The notes beneath the pieces were generated by a model. It worked only from the letters and a program-made list of their open reading frames with translations. It did no database searches and was not told the origin of the DNA. DNA of 47,822 nucleotides from the NCBI RefSeq assembly GCF_001676155.1, contig NZ_LZEW01000006.1:1-47822 (forward strand), read 5' to 3'. This DNA comes from Morganella psychrotolerans (GTDB taxonomy: Bacteria; Pseudomonadota; Gammaproteobacteria; Enterobacterales; Enterobacteriaceae). Below are positions 40,302-47,822 of the stretch, one piece after another. Within the stretch, counting starts at the first letter, position 1, and every line of letters starts with the position of its first letter. The position numbers and the translations under genes are program-made.

Positions 40302-40961
40302 ATGAAAAATCTGACAAAATTCTTGCTGGCGGTGGGTATTTTCAGCATAACCGCCTGTAGTTCTACAGTATCAGTAACACCGACAGCAGAAGTACACGTA
40401 CTTGATCGCGCCTATTCGGGTGTTGTTCCGTGCGCCGATTGCAGCGGAATGGGTGTGACTGTGCTGCTGGAAACTGATGGCACTTATGTGATGCAGCGGA
40501 CCTATCTGGAAACCCGTGACGGGAACAAAACGTTTTTTGAAACCGGTACCTGGGCGAAAGACGGAGACAAATTCCGTTTCACCGATACCACGGGGCAGCG
40601 ATCTTATTACGATCCACAGGATAAATCCCTGGTGATGCTGGATACCGAAGGAAATCCGATCGAATCTGATCTGAACTATACCCTGAGAATGGTAAAACCT
40701 GTGCCGTTGAAAGGGGAATACCGTTATCTTGCCGATGCCGCAACCTTTAAAGATTGTGAAACCGGCGTTGTTTATGCGGTGGCAGATAATCTTGGGTTAG
40801 AGCGCGGTTACAGTAAACTGGGCGTGGAAGGCGGTACACCGGTTTATATGGAAGCGGAAGGGTATTACAGTATCCGCCCATCCATGGAAGATGGTCAGTT
40901 TGATCAGGCGCTTATCCAGACCGGTAAATCTGTTTTAGATAAATCACGCGGCTGTAAATAA
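40302..40961 (+). CDS. nlpE: Outer-membrane lipoprotein NlpE (CutF)
   Basis: NlpE is a surface-sensing and lipoprotein-trafficking sentinel that activates the CpxAR envelope stress system. It was also named CutF for copper tolerance. The 219-residue protein starts at ATG 40302 after CAGGAGG. It has a lipoprotein signal ending SITAC with Cys19 lipidated. The N-terminal domain has the CADC pair (Cys44, Cys47) in SGVVPCADCSGM. The C-terminal part is compatible with the OB-fold domain (LKGEYRYLADAATFKDCETG). A bidirectional terminator separates it from proS. Confidence 0.92.
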   Translation: MKNLTKFLLAVGIFSITACSSTVSVTPTAEVHVLDRAYSGVVPCADCSGMGVTVLLETDGTYVMQRTYLETRDGNKTFFETGTWAKDGDKFRFTDTTGQRSYYDPQDKSLVMLDTEGNPIESDLNYTLRMVKPVPLKGEYRYLADAATFKDCETGVVYAVADNLGLERGYSKLGVEGGTPVYMEAEGYYSIRPSMEDGQFDQALIQTGKSVLDKSRGCK

Positions 40962-40984
40962 GTCATCCGTTGTGTGACCGGTAC

Positions 40985-41014
40985 AAAAAAGGCTGAGCAT
41001 CCGCTCAGCCTTTT
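40985..41014. terminator. Bidirectional terminator between nlpE and proS
   Basis: The stem GGCTGAGC/GCTCAGCC with a 4-base loop is flanked by six A upstream and TTTT downstream. It ends nlpE on the plus strand and proS on the minus strand. Confidence 0.88.
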
Positions 41015-41034
41015 GACATTCAGCACCTTAACAA

Positions 41035-42756
41035 TCAGGCGTTAATGATTTTTTCTTTCAGAATACTGACAGCATCATCCAGTGCGATCAGTGATTTGTC
41101 TTCGCTGCGGCGATATTTGTATTCGATAACACCGCTGTCGAGATTGCGATCACCGATAACAATGGTATGCGGTATGCCGAGCAGTTCCATATCAGCAAAC
41201 ATCACACCCGGACGCTCTTTACGATCATCAAAGAGCACTTCAATGCCTTGCGCTGTCAGGTCTGCATAGAGTTTTTCCGCAACTTCTTTCACGCGGTATG
41301 ACTTGTGCATATTCATCGGCAGTAACGCAACCTGGAATGGTGCGATAGCATCCGGCCAGATTATTCCGCGATCATCAAAGTTTTGTTCAATCGCCGCCGC
41401 AACAATACGGGTAACCCCGATGCCGTAACAACCCATAAAGACCACTTCGTTATGACCGGCTTCGTTCTGAACAGTCGCTTTCAGTGCTTCGGAATATTTT
41501 TTACCGAGCTGGAAGATATGACCGACTTCAATTCCGCGTTTGATCATCAGCGTGCCTTTGCCATCCGGGCTCGGGTCACCGGCAACAACATTACGGATAT
41601 CAGCCACATCCGGGAGTGCAACATCGCGCTCCCAGTTGATACCGAAATAATGTTTTCCGTCGGTGTTAGCCCCGGCGCCGAAATCACTCATCATGGCAAC
41701 TGTGCGGTCAGCAACAACCGGCAGCGGCAGATTTACCGGTCCTAATGAACCCGGACCCGCGTTCAGCTCTGCGCGGATCTCTTCTTCTGTTGCAAACTCA
41801 AACGGAGAAGCAACTAACGGATGTTTTTCTGCTTTAACTTCATTGAGTTCATGGTCACCACGAACCAGCAGAGCAACCAGTTTATGACCACTTTCTTTGC
41901 TGGCGCGGACAATCAGGGTTTTCACTGTTTTTTCGATTGGCAGACTGAATTGCTCAACCAGTTCTGCAATTGTTTTTGCATCCGGTGTATCAATCAGTTC
42001 CATTGCTTTCTGTGCAGCCGGACGTTCAGTGATATTGCAGACTGCTTCGGCCAGCTCGATATTTGCCGCATAGTCTGATTCAGAGGAGAAAATCACATCA
42101 TCTTCACCGCTCTGTGCCAGAACCTGGAATTCGTGAGAAGCACTGCCGCCGATAGAGCCTGTGTCTGCCAAAACAGCACGGAAATCCAGCCCGATGCGGG
42201 TGAAAATTTTGCTGTACGCCTGATACATCAGGTCATAGGTTTCCTGAAGTGAATCCTGTGTCAGATGGAAGGAATACGCATCTTTCATGATAAATTCACG
42301 CGAGCGCATCACACCAAAACGCGGGCGGACTTCATCACGGAACTTAGTCTGGATCTGGAACACATTCAGTGGCAGTTGTTTATAAGAGGTGACTTCGTTA
42401 CGGATGATATCCGTGACCACTTCTTCGTGTGTCGGCCCCAGAACGAACTGACGATCACCGCGATCGGTAATACGCAGCAGTTCCGGACCATATTGTTCCC
42501 AGCGCCCGCTCTCCAGCCATAAATCCGCAGGCTGAACAACCGGCATGGAAATTTCCAGGGAACCGGCATTTTCCATCTCTTCGCGCACGATCTTTTCAAC
42601 TTTGCGTAATACGCGCACGCCTGTCGGCATCCAGTTGTACAGACCTGAAGCAAGTTTACGGATCATCCCGGCGCGCAGCATCAGCTGGTGGCTGATCACT
42701 TCGGCGTCAGCAGGGGTCTCTTTCAGAGTAGAGAGCAGATATTGGGTAGTACGCAT
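41035..42756 (-). CDS. proS: Prolyl-tRNA synthetase
   Basis: ProS charges tRNA-Pro with proline. The 573-residue protein (572 in E. coli) is the bacterial type with an inserted YbaK-like editing domain (about 220-400) that hydrolyses mischarged Ala-tRNA-Pro. Class II motifs include [20 protein letters not shown], then [21 protein letters not shown], and the C-terminal [14 protein letters not shown]. It is downstream of rcsF-trmO on the same strand, as in E. coli. Confidence 0.97.
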   Translation of the reverse strand: MRTTQYLLSTLKETPADAEVISHQLMLRAGMIRKLASGLYNWMPTGVRVLRKVEKIVREEMENAGSLEISMPVVQPADLWLESGRWEQYGPELLRITDRGDRQFVLGPTHEEVVTDIIRNEVTSYKQLPLNVFQIQTKFRDEVRPRFGVMRSREFIMKDAYSFHLTQDSLQETYDLMYQAYSKIFTRIGLDFRAVLADTGSIGGSASHEFQVLAQSGEDDVIFSSESDYAANIELAEAVCNITERPAAQKAMELIDTPDAKTIAELVEQFSLPIEKTVKTLIVRASKESGHKLVALLVRGDHELNEVKAEKHPLVASPFEFATEEEIRAELNAGPGSLGPVNLPLPVVADRTVAMMSDFGAGANTDGKHYFGINWERDVALPDVADIRNVVAGDPSPDGKGTLMIKRGIEVGHIFQLGKKYSEALKATVQNEAGHNEVVFMGCYGIGVTRIVAAAIEQNFDDRGIIWPDAIAPFQVALLPMNMHKSYRVKEVAEKLYADLTAQGIEVLFDDRKERPGVMFADMELLGIPHTIVIGDRNLDSGVIEYKYRRSEDKSLIALDDAVSILKEKIINA

Positions 42757-42877
42757 TATTTAGGTTCCATTAGAACGACAATACATGTCTTATCGCAGAG
42801 TTATTCTGCGCAGAAGTGAGATTAAGCCTGACAGTTTACCAGTGACTGACACGCCCCAAAAGAGGGAGGAAATATTT

Positions 42878-43585
42878 TTAACGGTTTTCCAGACTAATGA
42901 CTTCTGTTACGCCGTTACGGATCTGCCAGCGGACATCAAAATCCAGCAGATGAACAGCATAAATTTTGTCATCAGTCTGCTGCTTTTTATATGCCGGACG
43001 CGGATCCTGCGCCAGTACCTGAGTAATAAAGCGGGCTAAATCAGGATAACGGGCGGACTGAGCTGTCATGAAGTGCTGTGCGGCAGAACTGAATATCACC
43101 GGCATATCAGCGGCCGGTTCTTCCTGCGCAAACCCGGCCTGAGCGTCGGGCACTGACTCAGCATAAGGCAGATACGGTTTGATATCCAGCACTGGTGTGC
43201 CGTTCAGGAGATCGAGGCTGCCAAGTGACAGGTAGGCGGTTTCGCCTTCGTAACGAATTTCGTTGAGTCTGACCAGTGACATACCAACCGGATTAGGACG
43301 GTAGGTGGAACGGGTGGCGAATACGCCGAGTTTTGCATTGCCGCCCAGGCGCGGGGGACGGACTAACGGGCGCCAACTGTCGGCGGGAATTTCATGAAAA
43401 ACAAAGATAATCCACACATGGCTGAACTGTTCCAGTCCGCGGACACAATCGGCGTGATTATAAGGTGCAACAAAATGCAGCTCGCCGGTTCCGTCTTCAA
43501 CCAGACCGGGCTGGCGCGGGATCGCAAATTTCTCCTGCCAGGGTGACCGGATAAAACCAATGGGTGAAAACGAAAACTCAGACAT
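42878..43585 (-). CDS. trmO: tRNA (N6-threonylcarbamoyladenosine(37)-N6)-methyltransferase TrmO
   Basis: TrmO (TsaA/YaeB) methylates N6 of t6A37 in tRNA-Thr with SAM. The ATG at 43585 gives 235 residues, as in E. coli. The beta-barrel VirR/YaeB fold shows PRQPGLVEDGTGELHFVAPY, then RPPRLGGNAKLGVFATRSTY and RPNPVGMSLVRL. Its start overlaps the rcsF stop by 8 bp (ATGTCTGA), so the two are coupled. AAGG lies 10 bases upstream. Confidence 0.95.
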   Translation of the reverse strand: MSEFSFSPIGFIRSPWQEKFAIPRQPGLVEDGTGELHFVAPYNHADCVRGLEQFSHVWIIFVFHEIPADSWRPLVRPPRLGGNAKLGVFATRSTYRPNPVGMSLVRLNEIRYEGETAYLSLGSLDLLNGTPVLDIKPYLPYAESVPDAQAGFAQEEPAADMPVIFSSAAQHFMTAQSARYPDLARFITQVLAQDPRPAYKKQQTDDKIYAVHLLDFDVRWQIRNGVTEVISLENR

Positions 43586-43990
43586 CATCAACCTTAATCG
43601 CAGTACCTTCACAAACCGCCAGTTGTTCACAATCTTTGCTGGTGATTATTTCACACTGATGGAGTAACACGGCATCGGCTTTCATTTTCCCGGCGTGACG
43701 TAACATTTGTTTACGGGCAGCCGGAATACTGGCAGGCACTGATTTTGCCGCTCCCCGGCAATTCTGACCTAAAACAACGCCCAGGTCACGGAAAGGTTTG
43801 CCAAGCAGATCTTCCGTTTGAGTATAGAGCCTGACCCGGGATGATGAGGATGTTGTTTTGGTTTTTTTTACTTACCGGCTTTTTCAGTCGCAGGTCAGCA
43901 TATTGGGGTTGCTCCGGTTCTCGGGGTGTTTCACGGACAGAACACCCCACCATAAAAAAAAGTGAGCAGGCTGACGATAAGCACACGCAT
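43578..43990 (-). CDS. rcsF: Rcs stress-sensor lipoprotein RcsF, two frameshifts in this sequence
   Basis: RcsF is the outer-membrane lipoprotein that signals envelope damage to IgaA and the Rcs phosphorelay. Reading minus from ATG 43990 gives MRVLIVSLLTFF. A run of eight T (43954-43961, as A on the plus strand) must be seven to reach the lipobox MVGC (Cys16). A second run of eight A (43862-43869, as T on the plus strand) must be seven to continue from the proline-rich linker into VRLYTQTEDLLGKPFRDLG. The reconstructed protein is 136 residues (134 in E. coli) with the four disulfide cysteines in QNCRG, HQCEI, KDCEQ and VCEG. Both extra bases look like sequencing errors. Confidence 0.88.
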
Positions 43991-44080
43991 GGAAATAGGA
44001 TCCTCTGGCTATACAAAACAAGTAATTAAAACAAAATAAGTATTATTATTTATATGGCAAGCATTTGATGATCATTATTG

Positions 44081-44111
44081 AAATAAAAAGGGCGAACTAT
44101 TGTTCGCCCTT
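44081..44111 (-). terminator. Rho-independent terminator after metQ
   Basis: On the minus strand AAGGGCGAAC/GTTCGCCCTT with a 4-base loop is followed by TTTATTT. It ends the metNIQ transcript 50 bp after the metQ stop. The rest of 43991-44160 is AT-rich and holds no gene that I can see. Confidence 0.87.
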
Positions 44112-44160
44112 AGTGTAATATTCTTCAATTCAAGATGGAAGAACTTGCCGGTTATTCTTA

Positions 44161-44976
44161 TTACCAGCCTTTTACCGCACCACCGTTAAAGACTTTATCA
44201 GCAGCCTGAAACACTTCATCTGATTGATATGCCTTAACAAACTGCTTCACATTCTCACTGTCTTTATTATCTTCGCGTGAGACAATAATGTTTACGTAAG
44301 GTGAATTTTTATCTTCAACGAACAGACCGTCTTTCGCCGGTGTTAAGTTGATTTGGCTGGCGTAGGTCGTGTTGATGATGGCCAGGTCGATTTTGTTATC
44401 ATCCAGAGAGCGTGGTAACTGAGGGGCTTCCAGCTCAATCAGTTTCAATCCTTTCGGGTTTTCAGCCACATCCAGCACGGTCGGCAGCAGACCTGTACCT
44501 TCTTTCAGTGTGATTAATCCCTGTTGCTGCAACAGCAGCAGAGAGCGGCCTAAATTAGTCGGATCATTTGGCAGAGCAACCTGAGCGCCGTCCTGTAATT
44601 CATCCAGTGATTTGATTTTTTTTGAATATCCGGCAATCGGATAAACAAACGTGTTGCCCGCCGGCACTAATTTATAGTTGCGATCTTTAATCTGCTGATC
44701 AAGATACGGCTTATGCTGGAAAGCATTAAGGTCAATATCCCCGCGGCTGAGCGCTTCATTCGGCATGACGTAATCATTGAATGTGACTAACTCAACATTC
44801 AGGCCATACTTATCTTTTGCGACTTTTTGTGCGACTTCAGCAACTTGCTGTTCAGCCCCGACAATAACGCCCACTTTAATACTCTTCGGGTCTTTTTCAT
44901 TTTGTCCGCAGCCCGCCAGAACCAATGACCCCAGCAAAGCACCTGCAATGACAACCGATTTTAATTTAAAAGCCAT
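44161..44976 (-). CDS. metQ: D/L-methionine-binding lipoprotein MetQ
   Basis: MetQ delivers methionine to the MetNI ABC importer from the periplasm, anchored by lipid. The 271-residue protein starts at ATG 44976 after GAGGAA. It has a lipobox VLAGC (Cys23). The NlpA-family fold shows KVGVIVGAEQQVAEVAQKVA, NDYVMPNEALSRGDIDLNAFQHKPYL in two adjoining parts, and VALPNDPTNLGRSLLLLQ. It is the last gene of the metNIQ operon. Confidence 0.95.
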   Translation of the reverse strand: MAFKLKSVVIAGALLGSLVLAGCGQNEKDPKSIKVGVIVGAEQQVAEVAQKVAKDKYGLNVELVTFNDYVMPNEALSRGDIDLNAFQHKPYLDQQIKDRNYKLVPAGNTFVYPIAGYSKKIKSLDELQDGAQVALPNDPTNLGRSLLLLQQQGLITLKEGTGLLPTVLDVAENPKGLKLIELEAPQLPRSLDDNKIDLAIINTTYASQINLTPAKDGLFVEDKNSPYVNIIVSREDNKDSENVKQFVKAYQSDEVFQAADKVFNGGAVKGW

Positions 44977-45034
44977 TATTTTTTCCTCGTTCTGTTTAAG
45001 GTGCATCCGCAGTTTGTGCGGCGCAAAGAGACGC

Positions 45035-45687
45035 TTACTTGTGTGTAACAGCTTTAACTAAACGGTCACCACATACCTGAATAATAAAGACCAAAACAAC
45101 TAATAATGCTAATACCGTATTCATTACTACTGCGTTATAACCGACATAACCGTACTGATACCCTATTTGTCCCAGTCCGCCTGCACCGACAGCGCCCCCC
45201 CATTGCGGAGTAACCCACAAGTGTTATCAGGGTAATGGTTGCGGCGTTAATCAGTCCGGGTAACGCTTCCGGCAGTAAAATCTTTCTGACGATTTGTAAC
45301 GGCGTTGCACCCATTGCACGGGAAGCTTCAATCAGCTGACGGGATCTCTAATAATGCATTCTCCACCATGCGGGCAATAAACGGCGCCGCACCGACTGTC
45401 AGCGGTACAATCGCCGCTTCTAACCCGATAGACGTACCGATGATTATCCGGGTAAACGGGATCATCCACACCAGTAAAATAATGAACGGGATGGCCCGGA
45501 AAATATTCACCAGTGTTGACAGGGTATGATACAGACTCTTATTGTCTGCAATCTGTCCGGAACGCGTGATATATAACAGTACACCGACCGGCAGGCCGAT
45601 CAGAAACCCGAGAAAGCCCGATGAAAATGTCATCACCAGTGTTTCCCATATGCCTTTAACTAACAGTAAAATCATTCCTTCAGACAT
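45035..45687 (-). CDS. metI: Methionine ABC transporter permease MetI, frameshifted in this sequence
   Basis: MetI forms the transmembrane channel of the methionine importer with MetN. It starts [21 protein letters not shown] at 45687. After NALLEIPS two bases are missing (45335-45337), and further on a run of seven G (45195-45201, as C on the plus strand) has one base too many. With both corrected the middle reads [20 protein letters not shown], then [20 protein letters not shown], and the protein has 217 residues, exactly as in E. coli. Five membrane helices are expected. metN overlaps its start by 8 bp. Confidence 0.92.
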
Positions 45688-46714
45688 AACCGAGAACCTC
45701 TGCTTTGACATGGTGTTCTTTCAGGAAGGCGATTGCCGCCTGAACATCCTGCGGACTGTTGCCGTCCAGCTCAGCCAGCATGACACCAAACTTCACACCA
45801 CCTGCGTAATCCATCTGCGAACTCAATATACTGATATCGATATTAAACCGGCGTGATGCAATGGAAATCAGAGGCGCATCAACAGATTGCCCGGTAAACT
45901 CCAGTTTTAGTAACGGTCCCAGACCTTCAGCCGGCTCCGGCTGTAACCGGACAAGATAATCTTCCGGAACATCCAGGTGCAGGGTGGATTCAATAAAGGC
46001 TTGCGCGACAGGCGTTTTCGGGTGAGAGAACACTTCGCTCACACTATTTTGCTCAATAAGCTGTCCGCCACTGATAACCGCAACCTGATCACAAATCCGT
46101 TTGACCACATCCATTTCATGAGTGATAAGCAGAATGGTCAGCCCCAGACGGCGGTTGATATCTTTTAACAGCGCCAGAATCGAGCGGGTTGTCGCAGGAT
46201 CCAGGGCGCTGGTGGCTTCATCACACAGTAAAACATCCGGCTCATTTGCCAGTGCGCGGGCAATGGCAACACGCTGTTTTTGCCCGCCGGACAAATTTGC
46301 TGCATAGGCATCCCGCTTGTCAGACAAACCAACCAGATCCAGTAAAGTGGCAACCCGCTTTTCAATCTCTGCGGCAGGTACGCGATCCAGCTCGAGCGGT
46401 AATGAAATGTTACCGAACACGGTGCGGGAAGAAAGCAGATTGAAGTGCTGAAAAATCATCCCGATCCCGCGGCGGGCTCGGGTTAACTCTTTATCGTTCA
46501 TCTTTGTAAGGTCACGTTCCCCCACGAGCACCTGACCCGAGGTAGGACGTTCCAGCATATTCACGCAGCGGATAAGTGTACTTTTTCCGGCACCGGATGC
46601 CCCAATCACACCATAAATCTGCCCTTTCGGGACGTGCAGGTTAATATCAGAAAGCGCCTGAATCTCGCGATGACCCTGCTGAAAAACCTTATTTATATTT
46701 GTCAGCTTTATCAT
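45680..46714 (-). CDS. metN: Methionine ABC transporter ATP-binding protein MetN
   Basis: MetN powers methionine import. The 344-residue protein (343 in E. coli) has Walker [10 protein letters not shown] at 38-46, the signature [15 protein letters not shown] near 140, and Walker [15 protein letters not shown]-terminal NIL domain (about 265-344) binds methionine and causes transinhibition. It is the first gene of metNIQ. Its end overlaps metI by 8 bp, and its promoter is covered by a MetJ operator. Confidence 0.97.
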   Translation of the reverse strand: MIKLTNINKVFQQGHREIQALSDINLHVPKGQIYGVIGASGAGKSTLIRCVNMLERPTSGQVLVGERDLTKMNDKELTRARRGIGMIFQHFNLLSSRTVFGNISLPLELDRVPAAEIEKRVATLLDLVGLSDKRDAYAANLSGGQKQRVAIARALANEPDVLLCDEATSALDPATTRSILALLKDINRRLGLTILLITHEMDVVKRICDQVAVISGGQLIEQNSVSEVFSHPKTPVAQAFIESTLHLDVPEDYLVRLQPEPAEGLGPLLKLEFTGQSVDAPLISIASRRFNIDISILSSQMDYAGGVKFGVMLAELDGNSPQDVQAAIAFLKEHHVKAEVLGYV

Positions 46715-46767
46715 GTAATTATTATTACCTTGTTACGTGAAACCGGTTTTCACCAGATGATTTCCGG

Positions 46768-46797
46768 ATGTTAAGATGTCTGGACGTCCAAGTCAAC
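46768..46797 (-). promoter_or_regulatory. metNIQ promoter overlapped by MetJ operator (met boxes)
   Basis: On the minus strand TTGACT (46791-46796) and TAACAT (46768-46773) are spaced by 17 bp, a good sigma-70 promoter. On the plus strand the spacer and -35 read AGATGTCT (46774-46781), GGACGTCC (46782-46789) and AAGTCAAC (46790-46797). These are three adjacent 8-bp units related to the MetJ consensus AGACGTCT; the second matches six of eight positions, the first seven, and the third is poor. MetJ with SAM would block RNA polymerase here when methionine is plentiful, as in E. coli metNIQ. Confidence 0.85.
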
Positions 46798-46883
46798 AGG
46801 ATTTAGTTATCCGGCCGCATTCTCATTCGTTCTCAAATAAGCGATACTAAACGCATTATTGATGACGAAATAAGAGTGTAACC

Positions 46884-47438
46884 ATGGGTATCCCCGCAGT
46901 ATTTCTGGACAGAGACGGCACAATTAATATTGATACCGGCTATCTCCATGAGAGTGATGATTTTCAGTTTATTGATAACGCCATTGAAGCAATGCAGACC
47001 ATCAAACAAATGGGCTACGCATTAATTATAGTCACAAACCAGTCAGGCATCGCACGCGGTATGTTTACCGAAGATCAATTCATGCACCTTACTGAGTGGA
47101 TGGACTGGTCACTGGCTGACCGCGGCGTTGATTTGGATGGTATCTATTATTGTCCTCATCATCCTGAAGGCACCGTTGAAGAGTACCGCCAGGTATGTAA
47201 TTGCCGCAAACCTGAGCCGGGCATGTTACTGGATGCACAGCAGCAGCTTGATATAGATATGAGTAACTCTTATATGGTAGGCGATAAATTTGAAGACATG
47301 CAGGCCGGTCGTGCAGCGAAAGTGGGGAAAACGGTTCTGGTACGCACCGGTAAACCACTGACGGAAGAAGCCGAAGCGGCAGCGGACATAGTCATTAATA
47401 GTATTGCAGATCTACCGGCACTGCTTAAAGCTGTATAA
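46884..47438 (+). CDS. gmhB: D-glycero-beta-D-manno-heptose 1,7-bisphosphate 7-phosphatase
   Basis: GmhB dephosphorylates heptose 1,7-bisphosphate in the ADP-heptose pathway for the lipopolysaccharide inner core. The 184-residue HAD-family protein has the nucleophile motif FLDRDGTIN (Asp9, Asp11), [10 protein letters not shown] and the C-terminal [12 protein letters not shown]. The zinc-binding loop is [20 protein letters not shown]. It lies between metN and an rRNA operon, as in E. coli. Confidence 0.96.
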   Translation: MGIPAVFLDRDGTINIDTGYLHESDDFQFIDNAIEAMQTIKQMGYALIIVTNQSGIARGMFTEDQFMHLTEWMDWSLADRGVDLDGIYYCPHHPEGTVEEYRQVCNCRKPEPGMLLDAQQQLDIDMSNSYMVGDKFEDMQAGRAAKVGKTVLVRTGKPLTEEAEAAADIVINSIADLPALLKAV

Positions 47439-47516
47439 AAAAATCGCAAAATCATCTAAAAAAACATCCGGATTGGGTAATTTCTCTGCAAACAGAAAAA
47501 AAATTGAAATTACCCC
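47439..47516 (+). promoter_or_regulatory. AT-rich upstream (UP element / Fis) region of rrn P1
   Basis: This stretch between gmhB and rrn P1 has repeated A-tracts (TAAAAAAATCG, CTAAAAAAACATC and CAGAAAAAAAATTGAAATTA). The last one abuts the -35 as an UP element does. In E. coli the same position carries an UP element and Fis sites. Individual Fis sites cannot be fixed by eye. Confidence 0.6.
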
Positions 47517-47544
47517 TTGCGGTCAGACAGAAACTCCCTATAAT
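47517..47544 (+). promoter_or_regulatory. rRNA operon promoter P1
   Basis: TTGCGG (47517-47522) and TATAAT (47539-47544) are spaced by 16 bp. The sequence AACTCCCTATAATGCGCC matches E. coli rrn P1 promoters almost exactly, including the GC-rich discriminator and CACTGACAC start region. Transcription should begin near 47551. The discriminator makes it sensitive to ppGpp/DksA. Confidence 0.92.
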
Positions 47545-47623
47545 GCGCCCTCACTGACACGGAACAACACGCCGACAAGCGCGCCGACAGTAGAGGAAAG
47601 CGGAAAAAGTTGAAAAACAACGC

Positions 47624-47652
47624 TTGACTCGAAGGGGCTGGAAACGTAATAT
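47624..47652 (+). promoter_or_regulatory. rRNA operon promoter P2
   Basis: TTGACT (47624-47629) and TAATAT (47647-47652) are spaced by 17 bp, about 107 bp after P1. This is the usual P1-P2 arrangement of enterobacterial rrn operons. Confidence 0.85.
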
Positions 47653-47704
47653 ACGCAGCCTCGCAACAACGCAGAAGACCGGCAACGGCAGCGTGTGTTT
47701 GCAA

Positions 47705-47716
47705 CGCTCTTTAACA
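47705..47716 (+). promoter_or_regulatory. rrn leader antitermination boxA
   Basis: CGCTCTTTAACA matches the rrn boxA consensus TGCTCTTTAACA at 11 of 12 positions. It binds NusB-S10 to make rRNA transcription Rho-resistant. The leader (TTTGAGAAGTC and onward) runs to the window end; the 16S gene itself is not reached. Confidence 0.9.
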
Positions 47717-47822
47717 ATTTATCAGACAATCTGTGTGGGCACTCACAGGACATATCGCAAAATATTATTTTTGAGAAGTCTTGAAGAGTGACCAAAACAG
47801 CAGCTTCGAAAGAAGCAGCAGT

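Noticed and set aside
44161-45690. Decay of the methionine transporter operon as a real pseudogene
   Set aside because: metN and metQ are intact, the promoter and MetJ boxes are intact, and the metI changes fit the window-wide run-length error pattern.
47404-47822. Small open frames across the rRNA operon promoter region
   Set aside because: They overlap the clear P1, P2 and boxA elements and have no family similarity.

Overview
The window looks like chromosomal core DNA of an enterobacterium in the order Enterobacterales. It is most likely Morganella morganii or a close relative in the Morganellaceae. The proteins read as close homologues of E. coli ones, local gene order is largely that of E. 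coli, and the base composition looks near 50% GC, which fits Morganella better than AT-rich Proteus or Providencia. This species call is inference; no database was searched. I see no prophage, plasmid, CRISPR, transposase or toxin-antitoxin locus.

Layout. (1) 1-13330 corresponds to the E. coli region around mltA, csdA, gcvA and syd. It holds an initiator tRNA, mltA, tcdA, csdE-csdA, the sRNA GcvB divergent from gcvA, ygdD-rlmM, ppnN-xni, queF, syd, yqcC-truC and yqcA. (2) 13340-18327 is yaeH, dapD, glnD and map on the minus strand. (3) 18328-39790 is the long plus-strand block rpsB-tsf-pyrH-frr, dxr-uppS-cdsA-rseP-bamA-skp-lpxD-fabZ-lpxA-lpxB-rnhB-dnaE-accA-tilS. It covers translation factors, isoprenoid and phospholipid precursors, outer-membrane assembly, lipid A synthesis and replication. 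(4) 39768-46714 holds rof, nlpE, proS-trmO-rcsF and the methionine transporter metNIQ with a MetJ operator. (5) 46884-47822 is gmhB followed by the promoters and leader of an rRNA operon that continues past the window. Regions 1 and 2 are far apart in E. coli. They meet here at a 61-bp palindromic repeat.

Two features run through the window. First, eight palindromic ERIC/IRU-type repeats sit between genes: three full copies (126-127 bp), four short copies of exactly 61 bp and one half copy. Several lie next to starts or inside operons (dxr, skp, fabZ, gcvA). Second, six conserved genes (xni, tsf, fabZ, tilS, rcsF, metI) are interrupted by small indels. Five of the eight indels are one extra base in a run of A or T, and one is an extra base in a run of G. 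Because tsf and fabZ are essential in E. coli, this most likely reflects homopolymer sequencing error rather than gene decay. Restoring the frame gives full-length proteins in every case.

I did not find a convincing previously undescribed system. The best candidates for follow-up are the size-quantised ERIC elements, the perfect-armed palindrome at the gene-order junction, the ERIC insertion between gcvB and gcvA, and the unassigned GGA-rich region between syd and yqcC.
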